Below are positions 1-8,782 of a DNA stretch of 64,000 nt, one piece after another. The stretch's first letter is position 1; each line of letters starts with the position of its first letter. The DNA is taken from contig LR134495.1 in the NCBI GenBank assembly GCA_900638155.1, forward strand, positions 1,054,001-1,118,000, read 5' to 3'. Source of the DNA: Mannheimia haemolytica. GTDB lineage: Bacteria > Pseudomonadota > Gammaproteobacteria > Enterobacterales > Pasteurellaceae. The notes under the pieces were generated by a model that worked only from the letters and a program-made list of their open reading frames with translations, was not told the origin of the DNA and did not search any database. Both the position numbers and the translations under genes were made by a program.

Positions 1-372
1 CAAGGTTTATTTGTGCAATTAACCCGTTTACAAATTGATTCTGACAGTAAGCTACTAAAAGTATTAGCAAAACGGGCAGATAAAGCGAATGTTAAATATA
101 CCGATGATTATGCTAGAGCATTAGGTTATATTTATACACGTGATGGGCAATACCAAAAAGCGAAGCCTCAGTTTGAATTGTTATTGGCTCACGATGAATG
201 TGTGGCAGATGATCGTATTATGGCATTGCACGTGGCAGAGCAGATGGGTGATAAGTTAATGGCAAACCGTATTCGTGAGGAAAATCTCAAACAAGTGAAT
301 ATGGCTACTCAGTCTAAAGTTAATGAGCCATTAGCCTTACCACAAATAGCCAATGAGTCTAACTCATTATAA
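1..372 (+). CDS. C-terminal part of a TPR-like protein (5' end outside window)
   Basis: The frame is open from the first base and ends with TAA at 370-372, so only the C-terminal ~123 residues are visible. The GTG at 13 is probably internal. The helical pattern around DDYARALGYIYTRDGQYQKA and the following LLLAHDE segment look like tetratricopeptide helix pairs (alternating small and aromatic residues), which usually serve as protein-protein scaffolds. The last ~25 residues are low in structure. A terminator follows directly. I cannot name the gene: the N-terminal part that would identify it is missing. Confidence 0.6.
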   Translation, partial: QGLFVQLTRLQIDSDSKLLKVLAKRADKANVKYTDDYARALGYIYTRDGQYQKAKPQFELLLAHDECVADDRIMALHVAEQMGDKLMANRIREENLKQVNMATQSKVNEPLALPQIANESNSL

Positions 373-380
373 TAATTAAG

Positions 381-410
381 AAAATAGCAGGCTTGAAACC
401 TGCTATTTTT
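381..410 (+). terminator. Rho-independent terminator of the TPR-like gene
   Basis: A 10-bp stem AAATAGCAGG / CCTGCTATTT with a 7-nt loop, followed by T's, 9 nt after the stop codon. Confidence 0.85.
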
Positions 411-425
411 ATTATAGAAAGAGAT

Positions 426-459
426 AAAAAAAGCTAGCTTTAACCAAAGCTAGCTTTTT
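426..459 (-). terminator. Terminator of the DUF808 gene
   Basis: The stem AAAGCTAGCTTT / AAAGCTAGCTTT is flanked by A's and T's on both sides, so it can work in either direction. It lies just past the stop of the minus-strand gene and closes the convergent pair. Confidence 0.8.
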
Positions 460-464
460 GGGGA

Positions 465-1334
465 TTAGTGTGCCTTTTTCGAAAATAATTTCATTAAAGG
501 TAAAATAATTAAACATGCAATAATACCAATCACAATACCGACTGTGAAATCAACCAGAGTAGAAAAATGAGGAGGGATACCGAATTGTTCTACGAAGTGA
601 TGAATCATTGGTAAATTATGGGTGAAAATACCACCACCGACCAAGAACATCGCAATAGTACCAATCACAGAGAGTCCTTTCATAAACCACGGCATTGCAA
701 ATAATAAGCCTTTTCCGACCGCTTGTGAGAGGGCGCTTTTTTTCTGCATCAGCCACAGGCCGATATCATCAAGTTTTACGATTAATCCGACTAAGCCATA
801 AACAAACAGGGTAATTCCGACCCCGATAGCGGAGAGAGATAAAATTTGGGTTAGGGTTGAAGAGTCTTGCAAAACACCTAACGCAATAATGATAATCTCT
901 GCTGATAGAATAAAATCGGTGCGAATTGCACCTTTAATTTTATCTTTTTCAGAAAGGGTTTCGGTTTCATCAGAATGAGCTTGATTGTTTTTATGTAATA
1001 GACGATGGAGTAATTTCTCTACGCCTTCAAAACATAAATATGCACCGCCTATCATTAATAGCGGGATAATAGCCTGCGGTAAAAAGACCGATAGCAGCAA
1101 CGCTAGTGGAATCAAGATCACTTTATTGATTAATGAGCCTTTCGCTACAGCCCAAACAATCGGTAGTTCTCGTTCTGGCACCACATTCTTTCCACTGACT
1201 TGATTAGCATTTAAGGCAAGATCATCACCGATTACGCCTGCTGTTTTCTTAGCAGCCACTTTAGTCATGATCGATACATCATCAAGCACGGCAGCAATAT
1301 CGTCTAATAATGTAAATAATGACGCAAAAGCCAT
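465..1334 (-). CDS. yedI: DUF808 family inner membrane protein (YedI-like)
   Basis: A 289-residue integral membrane protein. The N-terminus [19 protein letters not shown] and the segment [16 protein letters not shown] are the signature stretches of the DUF808/YedI family, whose biochemical role is unknown. About six or seven hydrophobic segments are visible, separated by a charged loop around residues 115-135 ([17 protein letters not shown]). The length is close to E. coli YedI (~305). It is transcribed away from the TPR gene and has its own terminator; rpsO, upstream on the same strand, is separated from it by another terminator. The family call is firm and the function is unknown. Confidence 0.88.
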   Translation of the reverse strand: MAFASLFTLLDDIAAVLDDVSIMTKVAAKKTAGVIGDDLALNANQVSGKNVVPERELPIVWAVAKGSLINKVILIPLALLLSVFLPQAIIPLLMIGGAYLCFEGVEKLLHRLLHKNNQAHSDETETLSEKDKIKGAIRTDFILSAEIIIIALGVLQDSSTLTQILSLSAIGVGITLFVYGLVGLIVKLDDIGLWLMQKKSALSQAVGKGLLFAMPWFMKGLSVIGTIAMFLVGGGIFTHNLPMIHHFVEQFGIPPHFSTLVDFTVGIVIGIIACLIILPLMKLFSKKAH

Positions 1335-1357
1335 ATTTTTTCCTCGAATAAAATTTA

Positions 1358-1385
1358 TAAAAAAGCCGAACTTTTCAGCTCGGCT
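1358..1385 (-). terminator. rpsO terminator
   Basis: On the minus strand a 9-bp stem (AGCCGAGCT / AGTTCGGCT, one G-U pair) with a GAAA tetraloop is followed by six T's, 20 nt after the rpsO stop. Confidence 0.88.
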
Positions 1386-1405
1386 CTCATATCTAATATT
1401 TGAAA

Positions 1406-1675
1406 TTAGCGACGTAAACCTAAACGTGCGATAGTTTCTGAATATTTAGCAAGATCAGTACGTTTTAAGTAGTCTAATAATTTACGACGGCGTGAAACCA
1501 TACGTAATAAACCACGACGACCGTGGTGATCTTTTTTATGCTCAGCAAAGTGTGCTTGTAAGTGGTTGATTTGAGCTGTTAATAATGCAATTTGAACTTC
1601 TGATGAACCAGTGTCTTTTGCATCACGACCAAATTCAGCAACGATTTTTGCTTTTGCTTCTACGCTTAGAGACAT
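1406..1675 (-). CDS. rpsO: 30S ribosomal protein S15
   Basis: 89 residues, the standard S15 length. S15 is a primary 16S rRNA-binding protein that organises the central domain of the small subunit. The conserved block [19 protein letters not shown] near the N-terminus and the basic stretch [21 protein letters not shown] are diagnostic. The start is ATG at 1675 preceded by AAGGAAA. It is a single-gene unit here with its own promoter and terminator; pnp, its usual E. coli neighbour, is not downstream. Confidence 0.98.
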   Translation of the reverse strand: MSLSVEAKAKIVAEFGRDAKDTGSSEVQIALLTAQINHLQAHFAEHKKDHHGRRGLLRMVSRRRKLLDYLKRTDLAKYSETIARLGLRR

Positions 1676-1750
1676 TTTAATTTCCTTTTTGTTAAGGGTT
1701 GATAATACATCAATAGCCGATCTCTAACCCAGCTATGACAGGAAGTGCGA

Positions 1751-1779
1751 ATTTTAAAGAGAAAGTGGTTAAATTTCAA
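1751..1779 (-). promoter_or_regulatory. rpsO promoter
   Basis: On the minus strand TTGAAA (1774-1779) and TAAAAT (1751-1756) are separated by exactly 17 bp. This predicts a ~70-nt rpsO leader, long enough to hold an S15-binding structure. Confidence 0.65.
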
Positions 1780-1793
1780 TAAAAATTTGCAAG

Positions 1794-1822
1794 TTTATTT
1801 CTCATCGGAGAAAGAGTATAAT
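1794..1822 (+). promoter_or_regulatory. Likely ppiD promoter
   Basis: A perfect -10 TATAAT at 1817-1822 with a weak -35 TTTATT 17 bp upstream, about 30 nt before the ppiD start. A small hairpin (TTTCTC / GAGAAA) occupies the spacer. Confidence 0.5.
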
Positions 1823-1860
1823 CAGCAACAATTTTTTGAGTAATTTTAGGAATTTTTTAA

Positions 1861-3732
1861 ATGATTGAAAAAATGCACGAGCGGACAAATGGGCCGGTCT
1901 TTAAAATTATTTTTGCATTAGTCTCTATTTCATTTGTAATCGGTGGAATTGGAACAGGATTGATTTCACACGATAATTCTGTAGCGAAAGTAAATGGGGA
2001 AGAAATTAGTCAGCAATTATTTAATAACACGCTTAATCGTGAGCAAAATAGATTAAATGCTGAACTGGGTAGCCGTTTTTGGGATTTAATGGATAACCCG
2101 GAATATGCTGCTCAATTTAATCAGTCGGTATTAAATGGATTAATTGATGAAGAGCTTCTGAGCCAGTATGCAAAAGAGTTAAAACTAGGTATTAGTGCTG
2201 ATCAAATCAAATCTGAAATTGTAAACAGCCAGATGTTTCAACAAGATGGTAAATTCAGTAACGAGTTATACCAACAAACATTACGCCACAATAATTTAAG
2301 TGCCGATGGCTATGCAGCGATTGTGCAGGAAGGTATGTTGCAATCCCAGCTACAAGAGGGGATTATCAATAGTGATTTTAATGTACCGGCACAGCAGGCA
2401 TTGTTAGCAAAATTACTGTTGCAACAACGTGAAGTGCGTTTAGCCGAATTTTCAGTTGCAAAAGAAATGGAAAATCAGACCGCTTCCGAGCAAGAATTGC
2501 GAGCCTATTACGAAGCAAATAAAACTAAATTATTAACACCTGAAAAATTAGCGGTTGAGTACGTTACTCTTTCTCCAAAAGATGTGGAAAGCAAAGTTGA
2601 GATTACCAATGAGCAAATTCAAACTTACTATGATCGCAATAAAGCCGATTATGTAACTAAAGGTGAAGCCCATTTAGCTCATATTCAAGTCGCTAGTGAA
2701 GCGGAAGCACAGGCTATTGAGCAAGCGCTCAAAAATGGGGAGGATTTTGCTACTTTGGCAAAAAACAAATCTAGTGATACTTTATCAGCAAATAATGGTG
2801 GTGATCTAGGTTGGGCAAAAGCTGGCACTTTCCCGAAAGCTTTTGAAGATGCTGTAGCAAATTTAACTGCCGGCCAGGTGAGTGCAGCGGTGAAAGTGGA
2901 TAATGCTTACCATATCATCAAAGTATTGGAGCGTAAACCTGAGCAAGTGATTGAGTTAGCACAAGTGAAAGATAAAATTGCCCAAACTATTCGCCAAGAA
3001 TTAGTGTTAACTGAGTATTCTACAGTTGCGCGCGAAATGGCAAATAAAGCCTTTGAGAATAATTCTTCACTTGAAGAAGTTGCGAAAGCCGGTAATGTGA
3101 AACTGCAAAAAACGGATCTGTTTACCCGTGAAAACGTACCTACTGCTTTACAAAATGAGAAAGTATTAAAAGTTTTGTTTGAAGGAGAGCTACGCCAAAA
3201 TAAACAAAATTCTGATGCTTTAGATGTTGGGAATGATGCAAATCCACAGACATTGTTTGTGAGAGTGAGTGAGTACGAAGCAGAACGTCCACAAACTTTT
3301 GATGAAGCAAAAGCAGCAGTTGAAAATTTTGTGAAGGCAGAAAAAGCGGAAAAAGCGTTGCTGGCGAAAGTAGAAGAAAATGTAAAAGCCTTGAATGAAG
3401 GGAAATCAGTGGATGTGAAATTTAATGAGCCACAAACTTTAGTTTATATGCAAGCAGAAGTAGAAAACCCGGTATTGGCTGGAACGATTTTCGCAATGAA
3501 AAAGGCGCAAGATAAAGTGACTTATCAAATGGCACGTAATCAAAAGGGCGATGTAGTTATTGTTGCCTTAGATAACATTACGGAAGGGAGTGCTGAACAG
3601 TTTAAGACATTGGCGCCACAATTTGAACAAGCTAATCGTTTAATCTTACGTAATGAATTCTTACAATCGCTACGTGCAAAAGCTTCAATTGAAGTAAATG
3701 AAGATTTTATGCAGCAACGTTCGTCACACTAA
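1861..3732 (+). CDS. ppiD: Periplasmic folding chaperone PpiD
   Basis: A 623-residue membrane-anchored chaperone that acts on newly exported proteins near the SecYEG translocon. The N-terminus MIEKMHERTNGPVFKIIFAL leads into a single transmembrane helix (about residues 13-35). A SurA-N-like helical domain follows, and then a parvulin (PpiC) domain at roughly residues 260-355, with the typical AHLAHIQVASEAEA and GGDLGWAKAGTFPKAFEDAV blocks. The C-terminal part is a helical chaperone domain. The length equals E. coli PpiD (623). The start is ATG with a weak ribosome-binding site. It is monocistronic, between its own promoter and a strong terminator. Confidence 0.95.
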   Translation: MIEKMHERTNGPVFKIIFALVSISFVIGGIGTGLISHDNSVAKVNGEEISQQLFNNTLNREQNRLNAELGSRFWDLMDNPEYAAQFNQSVLNGLIDEELLSQYAKELKLGISADQIKSEIVNSQMFQQDGKFSNELYQQTLRHNNLSADGYAAIVQEGMLQSQLQEGIINSDFNVPAQQALLAKLLLQQREVRLAEFSVAKEMENQTASEQELRAYYEANKTKLLTPEKLAVEYVTLSPKDVESKVEITNEQIQTYYDRNKADYVTKGEAHLAHIQVASEAEAQAIEQALKNGEDFATLAKNKSSDTLSANNGGDLGWAKAGTFPKAFEDAVANLTAGQVSAAVKVDNAYHIIKVLERKPEQVIELAQVKDKIAQTIRQELVLTEYSTVAREMANKAFENNSSLEEVAKAGNVKLQKTDLFTRENVPTALQNEKVLKVLFEGELRQNKQNSDALDVGNDANPQTLFVRVSEYEAERPQTFDEAKAAVENFVKAEKAEKALLAKVEENVKALNEGKSVDVKFNEPQTLVYMQAEVENPVLAGTIFAMKKAQDKVTYQMARNQKGDVVIVALDNITEGSAEQFKTLAPQFEQANRLILRNEFLQSLRAKASIEVNEDFMQQRSSH

Positions 3733-3750
3733 CAAGCCTTTCATTTTATC

Positions 3751-3788
3751 AAAAAGCACCCAACCGTCCTTTAGGCTGGGTGCTTTTG
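3751..3788 (+). terminator. ppiD terminator
   Basis: An 11-bp stem AAAAGCACCCA / TGGGTGCTTTT, 19 nt after the ppiD stop. Confidence 0.9.
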
Positions 3789-3853
3789 GTTTGTATCTAC
3801 CTTGATTAACCGATATAATAGCGCCCGAAACACTGTTGTTTGAGAAAGTTTTT

Positions 3854-4504
3854 GTGGATATCATTATTAATTTTGCCATCTACCTCCAATTCTTCATTGG
3901 TCTATTTGCTATAGTCAATCCTTTTGGTTCCTTGCCTATTTTTTTCAGTATGACCGCTCACCAATATGAGGGGGAAAGAAATCGCACCAGTTTAATCACC
4001 GCTGTTTCTATTGGCGTAATTTTATTAGTCAGCCTCTATTTTGGTAATCTGATTCTCAATGCGTTTAGCATTTCACTTAGTTCTTTTAGAGTAGCTGGTG
4101 GCATTTTGATTGTAAGCATTGCGATGACGATGATTAGCGGTAAATTAGGTGAACACAAACAAAATAAAGAAGAGAAAAATGAAGATATTACTGAATACGA
4201 AAATATCGGTGTCGTGCCATTAGCAATGCCGATTATGGCAGGACCAGGGGCAATTGGCTCAACCATTGTGTGGGGAACCCGCTACCATACTTGGGAAGAC
4301 TATGTCGGCTTTAGCATTGCGATTATTGTATTTGCATTAATTTGTTATATTTTATTCCGCTATTCAGCCCCTTTGGTGAAAAAATTAGGCAAAACAGGAT
4401 CTAATGTCGTTACTCGTATCATGGGGCTGATTTTAATGGCGCTGGGAATTGAAATTATTGTGGCAGGAATTACAACTTTATTTCCTGTGCTTCTTGTAAA
4501 ATAA
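3854..4504 (+). CDS. ychE: MarC/YchE family inner membrane protein
   Basis: About 216 residues with six predicted membrane helices. The sequence follows YchE of the MarC family closely: FFIGLFAIVNPFGSLPIFFS near the start, then SFRVAGGILIVSIAMTMISG, IGVVPLAMPIMAGPGAIGS and ITRIMGL-like segments near the C-terminus. The family's function is unresolved; the old link to antibiotic resistance is not supported. I place the start at GTG 3854: it has a purine-rich GAGAAAG upstream and gives the same N-terminal length as E. coli YchE. A TTG at 3836 would add six residues and has no ribosome-binding site. Confidence 0.88.
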   Translation: MDIIINFAIYLQFFIGLFAIVNPFGSLPIFFSMTAHQYEGERNRTSLITAVSIGVILLVSLYFGNLILNAFSISLSSFRVAGGILIVSIAMTMISGKLGEHKQNKEEKNEDITEYENIGVVPLAMPIMAGPGAIGSTIVWGTRYHTWEDYVGFSIAIIVFALICYILFRYSAPLVKKLGKTGSNVVTRIMGLILMALGIEIIVAGITTLFPVLLVK

Positions 4505-4529
4505 ATCTTAATTAACCTTTGGGGAGTTT

Positions 4530-6077
4530 ATGTTGAAATCCTTACAAGCGGTTACATTTGTAAAAAAAATTGCAAAAGTTACCGCTTGCATTCTGCTTAT
4601 TACATCTTGTGATCAATTAATTTGCCCTCAATCCATTCAATCTGTCTGGGTAGAAAACCGGCAGAGTGATACTTTACTCAAGCGTGCAATTTATTCTGCT
4701 GTATTTCAACTCGACCCACATAAAATTAAAGCTTCGGCAGATGCTGCTCCTTTAAGAGATCTATTAGTCGGTTTAATGGCCTACAACAGAAAAGGAGATG
4801 TTGTTCCGGCTATTGCTCAGAATTGGTTTACTGAAGATGAAAAAGAGTGGTTGTTTATTTTAGATGAGAAAGCTGTGTGGTCTAATGGCCAACCTGTGAC
4901 TGCACAAGATTTTGTAGCAAGCTGGCGACGTTTAATAGATCCTCAAAATCATTCTGTATTGTCTAAATATCTCATCTATATGGGTATAGAAAATGCAAAA
5001 GCGATTGAAGAGCAAATAAAGTCAGTTGAAGAACTCGGTGTAGAGGCATTAAATGCGCATACATTGAGAATTCGGCTAAATCACCCAAATCACCAATTGC
5101 CTGAAATGCTGGCACATTCCGCATTATTACCTACTTATCAAGGGATTGCTCCAACCATAGATAACTTCGTGAGCAATGCGTCTTACCGTCTCGAGAAACT
5201 AGATGCTCAAAAAATGGTGTTAAAGGCTCGAACCCAAGAAATTCCCTTTCAAACTATAGAGTATGATTTAATTACAACTATCCAAAACTGCTCTGCTTTT
5301 GATATTGTCGAGAATCCTTTATTAAATAAAAAAACGAATATCGTGAAATTTCCGCGTTTGTGCTCTTATTACTATGAGTTCAATTTTGATGATCCATTAT
5401 TAGCTAAACGAGAGATTCGTGAAGCAATAAGGACAATGGTGGCTTCAGCAAATATTGGGCAAGAATATGGGGTTCCGAGTCAGTCTGTAATTCCACATAG
5501 CTTAGTAAAAGATAGAGAAAAGCGTTGGAATCCTGTTGTGGTTGAGCAGCTATTAACAAAAGCAGGAATTAGCCCTTATAATCCTTTAAAGCTGACTTTG
5601 TTATATGATGAGAATAGCATTAATATTGCTAACCAAGTTACTCGAGCCCTTTCTCAATCAGAATTATTTAATATTACGCCTAAAATGGTTGATTGGCAGA
5701 CTTTAAATAAAGTAAGGGAACAAAAAGATTACCAGATAGCACGAGCAGGCTGGTGTGCAGATTATCCTGATCCGATTGTATTTTTGCAGAAGTTTCATTC
5801 AATGAGCCCGGATAATCATTCCGGCTATAAAAGTGAGATAGTCGATCAAAAATTAAATCGTTTACAAACAGAAACCCTTAGTGCAGAAGCGAGAGAGTCA
5901 CTTATTCAAGAAATTAGCGAGCAGCTTTATAGTGATGTTGCTGTATTGCCATTATTTCAATACCATCATCGAGTTGGGATTGTTTCCTCCCTTTTGGGTA
6001 TTGATTTGAATAACGATAGCGAAGTAATTTATAGCAAAGATTTAAAACGCAATTTAGCAAACAAGGATAACCAATGA
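4530..6077 (+). CDS. Peptide ABC transporter substrate-binding lipoprotein (SBP family 5, OppA-like)
   Basis: 515 residues. The signal peptide ends in a lipobox (LLITSC, lipidated Cys about residue 27), so the mature protein is a lipoprotein. The body is a family 5 solute-binding protein: LDPHKIKASADAAPLRDLLVGL, then NWFTEDEKEWLFIL, then WSNGQPVTAQDFVASWRRL, which is the family signature. Such proteins capture oligopeptides for an ABC importer, but no permease or ATPase gene is nearby, so its partner must be encoded elsewhere. The signal-peptide codons contain a complete inverted USS pair (4544-4589). The stop codon overlaps the apbC start (ATGA). The start ATG has GGGGAG upstream. Confidence 0.85.
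   Translation: MLKSLQAVTFVKKIAKVTACILLITSCDQLICPQSIQSVWVENRQSDTLLKRAIYSAVFQLDPHKIKASADAAPLRDLLVGLMAYNRKGDVVPAIAQNWFTEDEKEWLFILDEKAVWSNGQPVTAQDFVASWRRLIDPQNHSVLSKYLIYMGIENAKAIEEQIKSVEELGVEALNAHTLRIRLNHPNHQLPEMLAHSALLPTYQGIAPTIDNFVSNASYRLEKLDAQKMVLKARTQEIPFQTIEYDLITTIQNCSAFDIVENPLLNKKTNIVKFPRLCSYYYEFNFDDPLLAKREIREAIRTMVASANIGQEYGVPSQSVIPHSLVKDREKRWNPVVVEQLLTKAGISPYNPLKLTLLYDENSINIANQVTRALSQSELFNITPKMVDWQTLNKVREQKDYQIARAGWCADYPDPIVFLQKFHSMSPDNHSGYKSEIVDQKLNRLQTETLSAEARESLIQEISEQLYSDVAVLPLFQYHHRVGIVSSLLGIDLNNDSEVIYSKDLKRNLANKDNQ
4544..4589. repeat. Inverted DNA uptake sequence pair inside a signal-peptide coding region
   Basis: ACAAGCGGT (4544-4552) and its reverse complement ACCGCTTGC (4581-4589, last base differing) flank an AT-rich spacer with TTGCAAAA. 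It encodes residues ~5-21 of the lipoprotein, including the hydrophobic core. Confidence 0.85.
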
Positions 6078-7171
6078 ACCAATTAAATGAACAGCAACTT
6101 GTTGAAATTAAAGCAATTTTGCAACAATTTTCCCACCCGACTTTACAGAAAGATTTAATTGCCCTTAATGTGTTTAAAAAAGCAGAATTAGGGGGCGATA
6201 TTCTTAGAATTGAAATCACGATGCCATTTGCATGGAACAGTGGTTTTGAAGCCTTAAAAGCCGAAACAGAGGCTAAATTAAAGCAAGTAACGGGTGCAAG
6301 CGGTGTAAAATGGGTATTAAATTACCAAATTGCGACCTTAAAACGAGCGAATAAACACCCGGCAGTCAATGGGGTGAAAAATATCATTGCGGTCACTTCA
6401 GGTAAAGGTGGGGTAGGGAAATCCACTACTTCGGTTAATCTTGCTTTAGCCTTACAAGCACAAGGGGCAAGAGTGGGGATTTTAGATGCGGATATTTACG
6501 GCCCATCTATTCCGCATATGTTGGGGGCAAAAGATCAACGTCCAACTTCTCCTGATAACAAGCACATCACGCCGATTACCGCTCACGGCTTGCAATCTAA
6601 TTCTATCGGCTATTTAATGGAAGAAGATAACGCCACCATCTGGCGTGGCCCGATGGCAAGCAGTGCGTTAAGTCAGCTTTTAAATGAAACTTGGTGGAAT
6701 GAATTGGATTACTTGGTAATTGATATGCCACCGGGTACGGGTGATATTCAGCTTACGCTTTCACAGCAAATTCCGGTGACCGGTGCGGTGGTCGTCACCA
6801 CGCCACAAGATATTGCCTTATTAGATGCGATTAAAGGGATCTCAATGTTTGAGAAAGTCTCAGTACCAGTGCTTGGGGTGATTGAAAATATGTCAATGCA
6901 TATCTGCTCAAACTGCGGACACCATGAGGCAATTTTCGGCACCGGCGGAGCGGAAAAGATTGCTCAAAGATATGGCACCAAAGTATTAGCACAATTACCA
7001 TTACATATTCGTCTGCGTGAAGATTTAGATACTGGTGTACCAACAGTGGTAGCAGCTCCGGAACACGAAATCAGCCAAGCCTACCTCACATTAGCGGAAA
7101 AAGTAGCTTCTGAACTCTACTGGCAAGGCAGTGTGATTCCGTCTGAAATTATGATTCGTGAAGTGAAGTAG
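6074..7171 (+). CDS. apbC: Iron-sulfur cluster carrier protein ApbC (Mrp)
   Basis: A 365-residue cytosolic P-loop ATPase that binds and delivers Fe-S clusters to apo-proteins. An N-terminal MIP18-like domain (about residues 5-90) precedes the ParA/Mrp ATPase domain. The deviant Walker A motif GKGGVGKST is near residue 110, the switch region DADIYGPSIPHML near 140, and the cluster-binding CSNC pair near residue 279. The length matches E. coli Mrp (369). It overlaps the upstream lipoprotein stop by 4 nt, which suggests translational coupling. No metG neighbour is visible. Confidence 0.95.
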   Translation: MNQLNEQQLVEIKAILQQFSHPTLQKDLIALNVFKKAELGGDILRIEITMPFAWNSGFEALKAETEAKLKQVTGASGVKWVLNYQIATLKRANKHPAVNGVKNIIAVTSGKGGVGKSTTSVNLALALQAQGARVGILDADIYGPSIPHMLGAKDQRPTSPDNKHITPITAHGLQSNSIGYLMEEDNATIWRGPMASSALSQLLNETWWNELDYLVIDMPPGTGDIQLTLSQQIPVTGAVVVTTPQDIALLDAIKGISMFEKVSVPVLGVIENMSMHICSNCGHHEAIFGTGGAEKIAQRYGTKVLAQLPLHIRLREDLDTGVPTVVAAPEHEISQAYLTLAEKVASELYWQGSVIPSEIMIREVK

Positions 7172-7186
7172 TTAATATTGATGATT

Positions 7187-7219
7187 TGATGGCACAAGTT
7201 TCTAAGCTTGTGCCATTAT
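7187..7219. terminator. Bidirectional terminator between apbC and kdkA
   Basis: A 9-bp stem TGGCACAAG / CTTGTGCCA in the 54-bp gap between the convergent genes. The T-run is weak on both sides. Confidence 0.65.
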
Positions 7220-7225
7220 TGTTTC

Positions 7226-7933
7226 TTAGAGAGTATATCCTCTCAAAACAGCCTGCCAATTTTCTTCGCTGAAGAAAATATTTAATCGCCCTTGTTCTTT
7301 CTTAAACGAGCGTAACAGGCGGTCTAGGTTATTTTGTTTCCAATTTTCGCCTGGCTCAATACCGCATTTATCGAAATCAATCAGCCAAAATTTGCCATCA
7401 TTACCAAGCAAAATATTATGGATATTTAAGTCGGAATGGTGAATTTGATGGTTATGCAGGTGGCGAATCAGTTTCCCTATCTGCTCATATTGTTCGTTCG
7501 ATAAAGAATGCGATTGCAAGATTTTGCTTAAATCTTGTGTGTTTTCTAGCTTTTCGAGCATAATGTCGGCACGATAGCAACAAAAATTTCTTTCTACTTT
7601 GATCGCTACTGGGCGAGGCACAGGTAAGCCCCAAGCTAACATTTGTTGCAGTAAGAAAAATTCTTTATAAGCTCGGGTGGCTTCAAAACGGGTAAAAAAG
7701 TAACTGTCTTTGATAATTTTACCGAACAAGCCGCCACGATAATAATGGCGAAGCACTACATTGATACCTAGTTCGGCAGAGGTATCTAAAAACCAAGTCG
7801 TACCTCGCCCTTTTGAGAAACCTAGCAAGCGGTCGGAATTGTCAAAATTTTTGCAAGTTAAGAGAGACTGCACAAATTCAGCTTGATGTTCGGGAATTAG
7901 GTCGGCATTAAAAAGATACTGAATATTTTGCAT
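7226..7933 (-). CDS. kdkA: 3-deoxy-D-manno-octulosonic acid (Kdo) kinase
   Basis: 235 residues. KdkA phosphorylates the single Kdo residue of lipid A-Kdo at O-4 on the inner face of the cytoplasmic membrane; it is typical of Pasteurellaceae lipopolysaccharide, which carries one phosphorylated Kdo. Kinase-like features are visible: GRGTTWFLD near residue 43, LRHYYRGGLFGK, the catalytic loop HHSDLNIHNILL (Asp) and the metal-binding DFDKC. The gene is monocistronic and convergent with apbC. The start is ATG at 7933. Confidence 0.93.
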   Translation of the reverse strand: MQNIQYLFNADLIPEHQAEFVQSLLTCKNFDNSDRLLGFSKGRGTTWFLDTSAELGINVVLRHYYRGGLFGKIIKDSYFFTRFEATRAYKEFFLLQQMLAWGLPVPRPVAIKVERNFCCYRADIMLEKLENTQDLSKILQSHSLSNEQYEQIGKLIRHLHNHQIHHSDLNIHNILLGNDGKFWLIDFDKCGIEPGENWKQNNLDRLLRSFKKEQGRLNIFFSEENWQAVLRGYTL

Positions 7934-8032
7934 AGTTTAGAGAATATTTATAGCTGAAATAGCCCATTTTAGAGCTATTTTTTTTGATGTCAATTTGTTA
8001 GAATCTTCCGCTTACATTTGAGAGGAAAACCA

Positions 8033-8722
8033 ATGACAACGATCTCGCCTGAATTAATGACCATAGAAAACACACTTTCGCCGGAAGCCCAAAAGGTTCG
8101 ACAAGCCTTGTTAGCAAAGGGCATTGAAACTCCTACTGTTGCTCATACCAAAGATAAAGCCAGTCGCCGTGCGGAAATTCAGCAACATATGCAGGCAGTT
8201 TTAGAATTGCTCGGTTTAGATTTAAGTGATGACAGCTTAGAAGAAACGCCTCATCGTTTGGCGAAAATGTATGTTGATGAAATTTTCAGCGGGCTTGATT
8301 ATGCTACCTTCCCGAAAATTACCAATATTGAAAACCGAATGAAAGTCAGTGAAATGGTGCTGGTGGACGATATTACTTTAACTTCTACCTGTGAGCATCA
8401 TTTTGTTACTATTGACGGCAAAGTAGCGGTAGCCTATTACCCGAAAAAATGGGTGATTGGACTCTCGAAAATCAACCGTGTCGTGCAGTTTTTTGCCCAA
8501 CGTCCGCAGGTGCAAGAGCGTTTTACTGAACAGATTTTAACCGCATTTCAGACCATTTTAGAAACGGACGATGTTGCGGTGTATGTGAAAGCCACCCATT
8601 TTTGCGTGAAATGCCGTGGCGTAAAAGACACCAATAGCTATACAGTTACTTCTGCCTTTGGCGGTGTTTTCTTAGAAGATCGAGAAACCCGCAAAGAATT
8701 TTTAGGCTTATTGAATAAATAA
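8033..8722 (+). CDS. folE: GTP cyclohydrolase I
   Basis: 229 residues. It converts GTP to dihydroneopterin triphosphate, the first step of folate synthesis. The family blocks [36 protein letters not shown] (zinc Cys and His) and [13 protein letters not shown] (second zinc Cys) are all present. I start at ATG 8033, with AGAGGA at 8021-8026; a TTG at 8018 lies upstream of the Shine-Dalgarno and is rejected. The pathway continues with folB further along the window. A terminator separates it from truA. Confidence 0.97.
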   Translation: MTTISPELMTIENTLSPEAQKVRQALLAKGIETPTVAHTKDKASRRAEIQQHMQAVLELLGLDLSDDSLEETPHRLAKMYVDEIFSGLDYATFPKITNIENRMKVSEMVLVDDITLTSTCEHHFVTIDGKVAVAYYPKKWVIGLSKINRVVQFFAQRPQVQERFTEQILTAFQTILETDDVAVYVKATHFCVKCRGVKDTNSYTVTSAFGGVFLEDRETRKEFLGLLNK

Positions 8723-8744
8723 TTGCAAATATCAATTACTGTCG

Positions 8745-8771
8745 GGGCGAAAAATCTTTCGCCCTCTTTTT
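8745..8771 (+). terminator. folE terminator, overlapping the truA leader
   Basis: An 8-bp stem GGGCGAAA / TTTCGCCC with loop AATC, followed by TCTTTTTT. It ends only about 11 nt before the truA start and abuts truA's AGGA ribosome-binding site. Confidence 0.8.
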
Positions 8772-8782
8772 TAGGATTAAAA

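Noticed and set aside
8723..8782. Longer truA start (TTG 8723)
   Set aside because: It would make the folE terminator part of the coding region; the ATG at 8783 has a proper ribosome-binding site and fits the family length.
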